The notes beneath the pieces are model-generated. The model saw nothing but the letters and a program-made list of their open reading frames with translations. It did no database searches and had not been told where the DNA came from. Positions 7,976-18,329 of a stretch of 63,204 nucleotides of DNA are shown piece by piece (position 1 is the stretch's first letter; each line of letters opens with the position of its first letter). The position numbers and the translations under genes are program-made. Origin of the DNA: Pseudoxanthobacter soli DSM 19599 (GTDB taxonomy: Bacteria > Pseudomonadota > Alphaproteobacteria > Rhizobiales > Segnochrobactraceae). The stretch covers positions 1-63,204 of the forward strand of contig CAMDHY010000011.1 of the NCBI GenBank assembly GCA_945898215.1, in the 5' to 3' direction.

Positions 7976-9066
7976 GCGTCGAGACCGCTGACACCGCGCC
8001 GCGCGGCGCCGATGGCGGCCGCCGCGGTGAGCGCAGCGCCGCGCTGACGCGCATCCTGCTCCTCTCCGTCGCACCGATCCTCGCTGCCCTGGTGATCGCC
8101 GGCGGCATCCTGCTGGCGCTCGGCGTCGACCCGCTCGCCTACTACGGCTTCGTGCTGGAGCGCGGGCTGTTCAACGGTCTCGGCCTGCAGCAGACGCTGA
8201 CGCGGATGGCGCCGCTGCTGCTGCTCGCTGCAAGCCTGATCGTCGCCTTCCGCGCCGGCATCTGGAACCTCGGCATCGACGGCCAGTTCCTGCTCGCCGC
8301 CGTCGCCGCCGGCGCGCTCGCCCCGGCGCTGATCGGCTCACTGCCGGGCTGGCTGACGCTGGTGCTGTGCTTCGTCGCCGCCGCCGCGGTCGGCGCGCTG
8401 TGGTCGGTGGTGCCGGCGCTGCTCCGCGCCTACCAGGGCGTCAACGAGATCATCACGACGCTGATGATGACCTTCCTCGGCGTATCGTTCGCCAACGTGC
8501 TGGTGAAGCTCCTCTTCCTCGACCCCGGCACGACGGTGCCGCAGACCCGCACGCTGCCGGTCGCCGACCGCCTGCCGCGGCTCCTCGACACGACCGTGTC
8601 GAGCGGCCTCCTTATCGGCCTCGTGGCGGTGATCGCCGTCCACTTGATGATGACGAAGACGGCCTTCGGGCTGAAGCTGCGCGTGGTCGGGGCCAATCCA
8701 CGCGCGGCGGTCCACGCCGGCCTGCCGGTTGCGAAGCTCACCGTCGCCGTGTTCGCGATTTCCGCGGCGCTCGCGGGCCTCGCCGGGGCGGTCGAGATCC
8801 TCGGCGTGCACGGCAACGTCCGCGCCGACTGGAACCCCGCCTACGGCCTCGCCGTGGTGCCGCTCGTCTTCCTCGCCCGCCTGAACGGCTTCGCGGCGAT
8901 CGCCTACGTCTTCGCCTTCTCGGTGCTGTCGATCGGCGGCGAGAGCGCGGCGCGCAGGCTCGGCGTGCCGCACTTCTTCACCCTCGTGCTGATGGCGATC
9001 ATCCTGATCCTGCTCGCCGTCGTCGAGTACGTCGACCACAAGCGCCGCGCCGCGGGAAAGGCCTGA
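7972..9066 (+). CDS. ABC transporter permease (YufP-like)
   Basis: A 364-residue inner-membrane permease of the branched-chain amino acid/nucleoside (BPD_transp_2) family. It has many hydrophobic helices, FRAGIWNLGIDGQFLLAA early on, YQGVNEIITTLMMTFLG in the middle and GANPRAAVHAGL (the EAA-like cytoplasmic loop). The hydrophilic first 30 residues are typical. The GTG start overlaps the ATPase stop and the second permease begins 3 bases after its stop. It pairs with that protein to form the membrane channel. Confidence 0.9.
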   Translation: MSVETADTAPRGADGGRRGERSAALTRILLLSVAPILAALVIAGGILLALGVDPLAYYGFVLERGLFNGLGLQQTLTRMAPLLLLAASLIVAFRAGIWNLGIDGQFLLAAVAAGALAPALIGSLPGWLTLVLCFVAAAAVGALWSVVPALLRAYQGVNEIITTLMMTFLGVSFANVLVKLLFLDPGTTVPQTRTLPVADRLPRLLDTTVSSGLLIGLVAVIAVHLMMTKTAFGLKLRVVGANPRAAVHAGLPVAKLTVAVFAISAALAGLAGAVEILGVHGNVRADWNPAYGLAVVPLVFLARLNGFAAIAYVFAFSVLSIGGESAARRLGVPHFFTLVLMAIILILLAVVEYVDHKRRAAGKA

Positions 9067-9069
9067 GCG

Positions 9070-10005
9070 ATGCAAGGCCTGCTCACCGACGCCTTCCTCA
9101 CCTCGCTCGTCTTCGGCGCCATCAGCGCCGGCATTCCGCTGCTTCTCGCCGGCCTCGGCGAGCAGTTGTCGGAGAAGGCGGGCGTGCTCAACATCGGCAT
9201 CGAAGGGATGATGCTCGCCGGCGCCTATGTCGGCTTCGTCGCGGCCTTCTATTCCTCGTCGCTGTGGCTGGGCTTTGCCGGCGGTGCCGCCGGCGGTGCC
9301 GCGGTCGCCCTCGTGATGGCGCTGCTCTGCGTGCGCCACGGCCTCAACCAGATCGTCGTCGGCATCGCGCTGACGCTGGGCGTCGAGGGCCTGACGGCGC
9401 TGCTCCATCACTTCCAGTTCGGCCGCACCTATCCGCGCCTCGATGCGGCGACGAGCCTGCCGATCCCGGTGCTGTCGGAGCTTCCGATCCTCGGGCCGGC
9501 GCTGTTCGACCGTCACCCGATCGTCTACGGGGCGATCGCGATGGTGGCGGTGATGGCCTTCGTCTACCGGCGCACCAACCTCGGCCTCGATCTGCAGGCG
9601 GCGGGCGACCAGCCGGCGGCGCTCGACGTCGCCGGCGTCGACGTGGTGACGACGCGCACCGCGGCGGTCATCGCCACCGGCGTGATGGCCGGTGTCGGCG
9701 GGGCGTTCATGGCCAACATCGGCGCCGGGCTGTTCATCCCGTTCATGACTGGCGGCGCCGGCTTCATCGGCATCGTGCTCGCCATGCTCGCCCGCGGCCG
9801 GCCGCTGTGGGTGCTCGCCGGCGCGCTGATCTTCGGTGCCTGCCTGTCGATGACGACGGCGCTGCAGGTGGCCGGCGTCAACATCCCGACCGACGTCATC
9901 CAGATGCTGCCGTTCGCCGCGGTGATGGCGGTACTCGTCATCTTCGGCCGCCGCGCCAGCCTGCCGGCGGCGCTCGGCCTGCCTTACGTCCGCGGCGCCC
10001 GCTGA
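9070..10005 (+). CDS. ABC transporter permease (YufQ-like)
   Basis: A 311-residue inner-membrane permease of the same family as the preceding gene and shorter, as usual for the second subunit. Visible family marks are SAGIPLLLAGLGEQLSEKAGVLNIGIEGMM near the N terminus, LNQIVVGIALTLGVEGL, and the loop AAGDQPAALDVAGV. It completes the importer (5225-10005). The 4-pyridoxolactonase gene follows only 45 bases later on the same strand with no clear terminator between, so the transporter and B6 genes may be co-transcribed. Confidence 0.9.
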   Translation: MQGLLTDAFLTSLVFGAISAGIPLLLAGLGEQLSEKAGVLNIGIEGMMLAGAYVGFVAAFYSSSLWLGFAGGAAGGAAVALVMALLCVRHGLNQIVVGIALTLGVEGLTALLHHFQFGRTYPRLDAATSLPIPVLSELPILGPALFDRHPIVYGAIAMVAVMAFVYRRTNLGLDLQAAGDQPAALDVAGVDVVTTRTAAVIATGVMAGVGGAFMANIGAGLFIPFMTGGAGFIGIVLAMLARGRPLWVLAGALIFGACLSMTTALQVAGVNIPTDVIQMLPFAAVMAVLVIFGRRASLPAALGLPYVRGAR

Positions 10006-10857
<852 letters not shown>

Positions 10858-10881
10858 TGCCGGGCGCGTTCCCTCTCTTCT

Positions 10882-10965
10882 GTCATGGCCCGGCTTGACC
10901 GGGCCATCCATCCAACCGTGACGATGCGATTCTGGATGGATCGCCCGGTCAAGCCGGGCGATGAC
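10882..10965. repeat. Long imperfect palindrome with nested hairpins
   Basis: Two 33-base arms, 10882-10914 and 10933-10965, are reverse complements at 31 of 33 positions, separated by 18 bases. Each arm also contains its own small palindrome (CCCGG-CTTGA-CCGGG type). This looks like one of the palindromic repeats common between genes in Rhizobiales. Short frames within it (for example 10885-11127) are by-products of the repeat, not genes. Confidence 0.75.
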
Positions 10966-11040
10966 GGAGGTGGGGGAACGGGGTCGGGCGAGGCACGATG
11001 GAGCGGTTGCGCGCTGCAGGCACCCGTCCTCTTGGCAGTA

Positions 11041-11125
11041 ATTCCAGGCCTTGTGCCTGGAACCCATTCGCTCCCGCGGGCGCGGCGGTGCCGGGGGAGT
11101 GGGTTCTCGGCACAAGGCCGAGAAT
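11041..11125. repeat. Second palindromic repeat with nested hairpins
   Basis: Arms 11041-11066 and 11100-11125 are reverse complements at 22 of 26 positions. Each contains an inner stem (CCAGGCCTTGTGCCTGG on the left, CTCGGCACAAGGCCGAG on the right). With the repeat at 10882 it fills most of the 363-base gap between the lactonase and transaminase genes; no gene is seen in that gap. Confidence 0.7.
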
Positions 11126-11220
11126 GACGACGGACAGGGACGGGCAGGAAAGAGGACAGCGGAGGCGCCGCACCGAGCGCCGACCGCCGTGCAGACGACC
11201 AACGAAAACGGGGCAGGGCG

Positions 11221-13184
<1,964 letters not shown>

Positions 13185-13208
13185 CGGCGCACACGAGATC
13201 CTGAAGGC

Positions 13209-13430
13209 TCAATCCGCGCCGGGTCGCCTCGTGCGGCCCGGCGTCGTCGTGTCCGGCGGTCTGCCGTTCGCCGCACCGGCGGCACGGCAGCGGTCGGAGC
13301 AGAAGCGGACGCTCTCCCAGTCGCGCGCCCACTTGCGCCGCCAGCTGAACGGCCGGCCGCACGCCGCGCACGTCCTCTCGGGCAGGTCGCCCTTCGCCGC
13401 CACCGGGCCGTTGGCGTTGCGCCGGCCCAT
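13209..13430 (-). CDS. DUF2256 family small zinc-ribbon-like protein
   Basis: A 73-residue protein with two CxxC-type pairs: [20 protein letters not shown] and then VRFCSDRCR. The spacing and the WRRKWARxW core are those of DUF2256, a small conserved bacterial family of unknown role, often found near cryptochrome/photolyase-like genes. It probably binds one zinc ion. It is convergent with the pyridoxal dehydrogenase gene; nothing else in the window indicates its function. No clear RBS is seen at the ATG. Confidence 0.75.
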   Translation of the reverse strand: MGRRNANGPVAAKGDLPERTCAACGRPFSWRRKWARDWESVRFCSDRCRAAGAANGRPPDTTTPGRTRRPGAD

Positions 13431-13580
13431 CAGCGCCGCGCCACGGCTGCGGTGAACTCAACGCCTGCGGCGCCTCCGCACAGCCTCTGAACCACGACGA
13501 CCCTCTCCCCGTAAGCTCTCGGTCCGCGGGGCCGAGCCGGCCGCGGACGCAATCGTGACCCCGGCGCCCGGAGACCTCGC

Positions 13581-14309
13581 TTGTCCGCTCCCATCCTCAT
13601 CTACGGCGGAACCGGGGGCGTCGGATCGGCGCTCGCCCGCCGTCTCGTCGCCGCAGGCCGGCCGGTCCACCTCGCCGCCCGCGACGAGGCGAAGCTCGCC
13701 GCACTCGCGGTCGAGCTCGGCGCTGGCTGGACCGCCGTCGACGTGCTCGACCCGGCGACGATCGCCCGGGCCGTCGCCGCCGCCGGACCGGCGCTCGCGG
13801 GCCTCGCCTACTGCGTCGGCTCGATCACGCTGAAGCCGCTCGCCCGGCTGACGGCGGCGGACGTGGCGCGGGACTTCGCGCTCAATGCCGCCGGCGCCTT
13901 CCACGCCGTGCAGGCGGCGGTGGGCGCGCTGAAGGCGGGCGAGGGGACGCCGGGCATCGTGCTGTTCTCCACCGTCGCCGTGGCGCAGGGCTTCGCCGCC
14001 CACGCTTCCGTGTCGATGGCGAAGGGGGCGGTCGAGGGGCTGACGCGGGCGCTCGCCGCCGAGCTCGCCCCGAAGCTCAGGGTCAACTGCATCGCCCCGT
14101 CGCTGACGCGCACGCCGCTGTCGGAGGGCATCGTCGGCAACCCGCAGATGGCCACCGCCATCGCCCAGATGCACCCGCTGCAGCGCCTCGGCGAGGCGGA
14201 CGACGTGGCGGCGCTGGCCGCCTTCCTGCTGTCGCCCGAGGCCGGCTGGATCACCGGCCAGGTGATCGGCGTCGACGGCGGCCGCGCCACCTTGCGCACC
14301 AAGGGGTAG
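13581..14309 (+). CDS. SDR-type protein lacking the catalytic tyrosine
   Basis: A 242-residue Rossmann-fold protein with cofactor loop YGGTGGVGSALARRL and a C-terminal GWITGQVIGVDGG like other SDRs. The usual YxxxK is HASVSMAKGA here: the lysine is present but the tyrosine position holds Val. The protein may therefore bind nucleotide without normal dehydrogenase chemistry, or use another residue. A TTG start is used because the sequence there matches the fold's first strand. There is no partner gene close enough to suggest a role. Confidence 0.8.
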   Translation: MSAPILIYGGTGGVGSALARRLVAAGRPVHLAARDEAKLAALAVELGAGWTAVDVLDPATIARAVAAAGPALAGLAYCVGSITLKPLARLTAADVARDFALNAAGAFHAVQAAVGALKAGEGTPGIVLFSTVAVAQGFAAHASVSMAKGAVEGLTRALAAELAPKLRVNCIAPSLTRTPLSEGIVGNPQMATAIAQMHPLQRLGEADDVAALAAFLLSPEAGWITGQVIGVDGGRATLRTKG

Positions 14310-14426
14310 GCGCGCGGAATTTTCGGAAGAATCTTTCGACGGCATGTCGAAGCGAGGCGGTGTCGCGGCTCATGCTGTCGAGACGGGCGTCCGCCCGCCT
14401 CCGCAGACCATCTGGAGGATGATCCG

Positions 14427-14786
14427 ATGCAGTACATGCTGATTTTCCGCGAGAGCGAGGCGCAGTTCGGCGAGCGCAACGACCCGGCGAAGGCGCCGGC
14501 CTACTGGGGCGCCTGGATGGCCTATATCGGCGCCCTCAACGAGGCCGGCGTCGTCGTCACCGGCAACGGCCTCGAGCCCCCGCACACCGCCGCCACCGTT
14601 CGCGTCCGGGACGGCGCCCGCCACGTCCAGGACGGGCCCTACGCCGAAGCCAAGGAGCAACTCGGCGGCTACTTCGTCATCGAGGTGCCCGGCCTCGACG
14701 AGGCGATCGCCTGGGCGGCGCGCAGTCCGTCGGCCTCCTACGCCTCGGCGGAGGTGCGCCCGGTGCTGCCGCCGCCGCAGCGGTGA
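14427..14786 (+). CDS. YCII-related (DGPF-type) protein
   Basis: A 119-residue YCII-domain protein beginning MQYMLIFRESEAQF and carrying the family signature as QDGPYAEAKEQLGGYFVIEV (DGPF-type). The RBS is GGAGGATG before the ATG. Its stop overlaps the start of the sigma-factor gene by 4 bases. Proteins of this type are the usual genomic partner of ECF42 sigma factors, though their biochemical role is not established. Confidence 0.88.
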   Translation: MQYMLIFRESEAQFGERNDPAKAPAYWGAWMAYIGALNEAGVVVTGNGLEPPHTAATVRVRDGARHVQDGPYAEAKEQLGGYFVIEVPGLDEAIAWAARSPSASYASAEVRPVLPPPQR

Positions 14787-16048
14787 GCGATCCCGCGCCA
14801 ACGCGGACGGAAGGCCTCGCCGAGGAGGCGCGCGCGGCTGCCGAACGGGCGGCGCGCGCCTCCTACGGCCGGCTCCTCGCCTTCCTGGTGGCGCGCACCC
14901 GCGACGTCACGGCGGCCGAGGACGCGCTGGCAGAGGCCTTCCGTATTGCGCTCGAGACCTGGCCGCAGCGCGGCGTGCCGGAGCGGCCGGAGGCGTGGCT
15001 GCTCACGGCGGCCCGCCGCCGCCTCGGCCACGACTGGCGCCACCGCGGCGTCGCGGCCGCGGCGGCCGGCACCCTCGCATTGATCGCCGACGAGCGGCAG
15101 GAGGCGGAGATGGCGGAGATCCCCGACGACCGGCTGAAGCTGCTGTTCGCCTGCGCCCATCCGGTGATCGAGGCCGGCGTGCGCACGCCCCTGATGCTGC
15201 AGACCGTGCTCGGCGTCGACGCCGCCCGCGTCGCCGCCTCCTTCCTCGTCTCGCCGGCGGCGATGGCGCAGCGGCTGGTGCGGGCGAAGGCGAAGCTGCG
15301 CGAGGGCGGTATCCCCTTCGATGTGCCCGGCCGCGACGAGCTCGCGCCGCGCCTCGAGGCGGTGCTGTCGGCGATCTACGCCGCCTTCGGCACGGGGTGG
15401 GACGACGGCGTCAATCCCGCCGCCGGGGTCGCGGCCGCCGGCCTCGCCGACGAGGTGATCTTCCTCGGCCGGCTGGTGGTGGCGCTGCTGCTGGCCGAGC
15501 CTGAGGCACGCGGGCTCGTCGCCCTCATGCTCCACTGCGAGGCGCGCCGCGCCGCCCGCCGCAATGCGGCGGGTGCCTACGTGCCGCTGTCGGACCAGGA
15601 CCCGGCGGACTGGTCGGCGTCGCTCATCCAGGAGGCGGAGGCGCAGCTAAATTTGGCGGCGAACGCCGGACGGCCCGGCCGCTTCCAGCTCGAGGCGGCG
15701 ATCCAGTCGCTGCACGCCGGCCGCGCCGCCGGCCGGGCGGTCGATCCGGCGATGCTGGCAGCGCTCTATGGCGGGCTCGTCCACTTCAGCCCGACGATCG
15801 GCGCGCAGGTTGGCCGTGCCGTGGCGCACGGCGACGCCTTCGGCCCGGTGAAGGGCCTTGCCCTCCTCGACGCCCTCGCCGAGGCGGCCGACGGCTACCA
15901 GCCCTACTGGGCGGCGCGTGCCAATCTCCTCGCCGCCGCTGGCCAAGGCGCTGACGCTGCGGCCGCATACGCGCAGGCGGCCGGGCTCACCGACGATGCG
16001 GCCGTGCGCGCCTTCCTGCTCGCCCGCCGGGCGCGGCTGGCGTCGTAG
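14783..16048 (+). CDS. ECF42-type RNA polymerase sigma factor
   Basis: A 421-residue protein, much longer than a normal ECF sigma factor. The N-terminal part carries sigma-2 (ASYGRLLAFLVARTRDVTAAEDALAEAF) and sigma-4-like helices (VAASFLVSPAAMAQRLVRAKAKLREGG). The remaining 230 or so residues form the helical, TPR-like extension known for ECF42. No anti-sigma gene is nearby; the YCII partner overlaps its start. In this group the C-terminal extension is thought to control activity. The target promoters cannot be read from the window. Confidence 0.88.
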   Translation: MSDPAPTRTEGLAEEARAAAERAARASYGRLLAFLVARTRDVTAAEDALAEAFRIALETWPQRGVPERPEAWLLTAARRRLGHDWRHRGVAAAAAGTLALIADERQEAEMAEIPDDRLKLLFACAHPVIEAGVRTPLMLQTVLGVDAARVAASFLVSPAAMAQRLVRAKAKLREGGIPFDVPGRDELAPRLEAVLSAIYAAFGTGWDDGVNPAAGVAAAGLADEVIFLGRLVVALLLAEPEARGLVALMLHCEARRAARRNAAGAYVPLSDQDPADWSASLIQEAEAQLNLAANAGRPGRFQLEAAIQSLHAGRAAGRAVDPAMLAALYGGLVHFSPTIGAQVGRAVAHGDAFGPVKGLALLDALAEAADGYQPYWAARANLLAAAGQGADAAAAYAQAAGLTDDAAVRAFLLARRARLAS

Positions 16049-16050
16049 GC

Positions 16051-16596
16051 TCAGCCTTCGACGAGGTCTGTGCAGCCGGCGGCGGCGAGTTGCTCGAGGG
16101 CGATGAGGCGCTGTTCGCGGGCGGGGTTCGGATCGCGACACACCGGCACCGATTCGATCTCCGCGATGACGTCGGCCGGCAGCCGGTGGCGGCGAGCGCC
16201 GGCGATCACCAGGGCGCGATACCAGTCGAAGGCAACGAGGGTCGAGTCGATGGCACCGTCGCGGGCGACATAGACGGACGCCAGTGCTCTGACGCCGCCG
16301 TCGACATCGACGGCGAGATCGTCGAGGCGCGCGTAGTCCGGCCCTTCTACGCGGTCGAGAATCGCGCGCTCGGCGAGGTCGATCGCGAACAGCACGCCGT
16401 GGACGCGGTCGGCGGCGCCGGGCGACCTCAGCATCGTCGCCTTGCCAGAGCCGTCGGCGCCGCGCTTGACGAAGCCGAGCCGCCAGCCGGCCGCCCAGCC
16501 GGTGCCGAGAACGCGTGCGGACGGGCAGCGCTTCCGGTGGCGGAGCCGCTCGTCCAGCATGTTCGAGCCGTAGGCGAAATAGGTGAAGGTGGCCAT
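16051..16596 (-). CDS. Gamma-glutamylcyclotransferase-like protein
   Basis: A 181-residue protein of the GGCT/AIG2 fold: FAYGSNMLDERL at the N terminus (the glycine-rich YGSN loop that binds the gamma-glutamyl group), and an acidic residue in LDRVEGPDY at the expected catalytic position. It lies 16 bases downstream of tspO on the same strand and may be read from the bchG promoter. It converges with the sigma factor gene (2-base gap). The substrate is not evident. Confidence 0.8.
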   Translation of the reverse strand: MATFTYFAYGSNMLDERLRHRKRCPSARVLGTGWAAGWRLGFVKRGADGSGKATMLRSPGAADRVHGVLFAIDLAERAILDRVEGPDYARLDDLAVDVDGGVRALASVYVARDGAIDSTLVAFDWYRALVIAGARRHRLPADVIAEIESVPVCRDPNPAREQRLIALEQLAAAGCTDLVEG

Positions 16597-16612
16597 CGCA
16601 GCCGCGCCGGCC

Positions 16613-17104
16613 TCAGAACGGCCCGTTCAGCACGCTGATCCGCCAGGTCAGCACGCCGGCGAACGTCACCCACAGGAGATAGGGCACGAGCAGCCAGGCG
16701 GCGGGGCGCGAGATTGGCCGCAGCGCCACGATCAGCACGACGATCGACGCCCACAGGAAGACGACCTCGATGAGCGCCAGATCGGGCCGGTGCATCCGGA
16801 AGAACAGCACCGTCCACAGGATATTGAGCGCTGCGTTGACGGCGAACAGACCGACGATCAGCGCCCGCGTGCGGCCGTCGCGGGCGCGCCGCCAGGCGGT
16901 GGCGGCGGAGACGGCGCAGAGCGTGAAGATCAGCGTCCACGCCGGGCCGAACAGCCAGTCGGGCGGCTGGATCGACGGGCGAACGAGCCCGCGATACCAC
17001 GGGCCGAGTTCGGTCAGCGCACCGCCCGTCGCCCCCACGGCGGCGGCGGCGATGGCGGCGACGACGATCGGGACGACCCAGTCGCGCGTTCGAACGGCGC
17101 TCAA
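16613..17104 (-). CDS. tspO: TspO/MBR family tryptophan-rich sensory protein
   Basis: A 163-residue, five-helix membrane protein with the TspO signatures WYRGLVRPSIQPPDWLFGPAWTL, NILWTVLFF and VPYLLWVTFAGVLTW. TspO binds porphyrins, and in Rhodobacter it lowers photosynthesis gene expression under oxygen. It starts 16 bases after bchP, so it is likely part of the bchG-PucC-bchP unit, next to enzymes handling the late pigment intermediates. Confidence 0.9.
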   Translation of the reverse strand: MSAVRTRDWVVPIVVAAIAAAAVGATGGALTELGPWYRGLVRPSIQPPDWLFGPAWTLIFTLCAVSAATAWRRARDGRTRALIVGLFAVNAALNILWTVLFFRMHRPDLALIEVVFLWASIVVLIVALRPISRPAAWLLVPYLLWVTFAGVLTWRISVLNGPF

Positions 17105-17120
17105 GCGCGGCTGCGAGCGA

Positions 17121-18329
17121 TCAAGCCCGCTTCTCCCAGGGCGAGACGACGCCGAACAGGTGGGCGAAGTCCCGCATCATGATGCGCACGTGCGCCATCG
17201 GGTCGGATCGGACCAGTTCCTTCTCCAGATAGGCCTGCCAGGTCAGCCGCTGGATGTCGGGATCGCGGCAGAGGCTGACGAAGCGCTCGCGGCGCTTGTC
17301 GCTGGAATACCAGAAATACTGCATGATGCCGAGGATCCAGAACACCCGGCCGTGCAGCTTCATGAAGCGCCGGCGCGCCGTGGCGAGCGCCCGCACGTCG
17401 CCGGTGGCGAGGCGCTCGTCGATCGCGTCGGCGGCGAGCCGGCCGGACAGCATGGCGTAGTAGATGCCCTCGCCGGAGGCCGGCGCGACGACGCCGGCGG
17501 CGTCGCCGGCGAGCAGCACGGCCTGGCCGTCGTCCCAGCACTTCATCGGCCTGAGCGGCAGCGGCGCGCCTTCGCGGCGCACCGTCTCGGCGTCGGCCAG
17601 CCCGCAGACCTCGCGCAGCGCGGCGACGGCGGGGCGAAGGCCGAAGCCCTTGTGGGCGCTGCCGGTGCCGATGCTGGCGGTGTCGCCGTGCGGGAACACC
17701 CAGGCGTAGAAGTCGGGCGACAGGTCGCCGCGATAGTGGATGTCGCAGCGGGTGGGGTCATATCCCGCCGGCGTGACGGAGGGCGTTCGGACGATCTCGT
17801 GATAGGCGAACACGAACGGCGGCCGGCCGGCCTTCGGCATCGCCTCGCGCGCCACGCCCGAGTTCGCCCCGTCGGCGCCGACGACGGCGCGCGCGCGCAG
17901 CGGCTCGGTGGTGCCTGCCGCTGCACCGGGGGCGCGCAGGTGCAGGACGACGCCGCCGTCGGGCTCACGCTCCAGGCGTTCGAAGGTGGCGGTCCGGCGG
18001 ACGGCGCCGGCGGCGACGGCACGCTGGCGCAGCCACTCGTCGTAGGTGTCGCGGTCGACCATGCCGACGAAGCCGTTCTCGATGCCCATGTCGACGGACC
18101 GCTCGCTCGGCGAGAAGATGCGGGCACCGCGGGCACGCGCGACGAGCAGGCTCTCGGGCACGTCGAAGTCGCGCAGCAGGCGGGGCGGGATGGCGCCGCC
18201 GCACGGCTTGATGCGGCCGTCGCGGTCGATCAGCACGACCGAGCGGCCGGCCTCGGCGAGCTCGGCGGCGGCGGTGGCGCCGGCGGGGCCGCCGCCGACG
18301 ACGGCGACGTCGTACTCTGGCACTCTCAT
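17121..18329 (-). CDS. bchP: Geranylgeranyl diphosphate/bacteriochlorophyll reductase BchP
   Basis: A 402-residue flavoprotein that reduces the geranylgeranyl tail of bacteriochlorophyll to phytyl. FAD motif VVGGGPAGATAAAELAEAG at the N terminus, IDRDGRIKPCGGAIPPRLL, and VLLAGDAAGVVAPASGEGIYY for the second FAD contact; the C-terminal FWILGIMQYFWYSSDKRR is BchP-like. The ATG at 18329 is preceded by GGGGGAG and overlaps the PucC-family stop (ATGA). The longer open frame upstream is only read-through of another gene's frame. Confidence 0.95.
   Translation of the reverse strand: MRVPEYDVAVVGGGPAGATAAAELAEAGRSVVLIDRDGRIKPCGGAIPPRLLRDFDVPESLLVARARGARIFSPSERSVDMGIENGFVGMVDRDTYDEWLRQRAVAAGAVRRTATFERLEREPDGGVVLHLRAPGAAAGTTEPLRARAVVGADGANSGVAREAMPKAGRPPFVFAYHEIVRTPSVTPAGYDPTRCDIHYRGDLSPDFYAWVFPHGDTASIGTGSAHKGFGLRPAVAALREVCGLADAETVRREGAPLPLRPMKCWDDGQAVLLAGDAAGVVAPASGEGIYYAMLSGRLAADAIDERLATGDVRALATARRRFMKLHGRVFWILGIMQYFWYSSDKRRERFVSLCRDPDIQRLTWQAYLEKELVRSDPMAHVRIMMRDFAHLFGVVSPWEKRA

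Noticed and set aside
5123-8074. 983-codon - strand frame opposite the BMP operon
   Set aside because: Shadow frame; the + strand holds a binding protein, ATPase and part of a permease with all family motifs.
10885-11127. Small frames in the lactonase-transaminase gap
   Set aside because: They are translations of the palindromic repeats in this gap, of a type often mis-annotated as genes in Rhizobiales.
10858-11220. CRISPR-like repeats
   Set aside because: Only two unrelated inverted repeats; no direct repeats with regular spacers.
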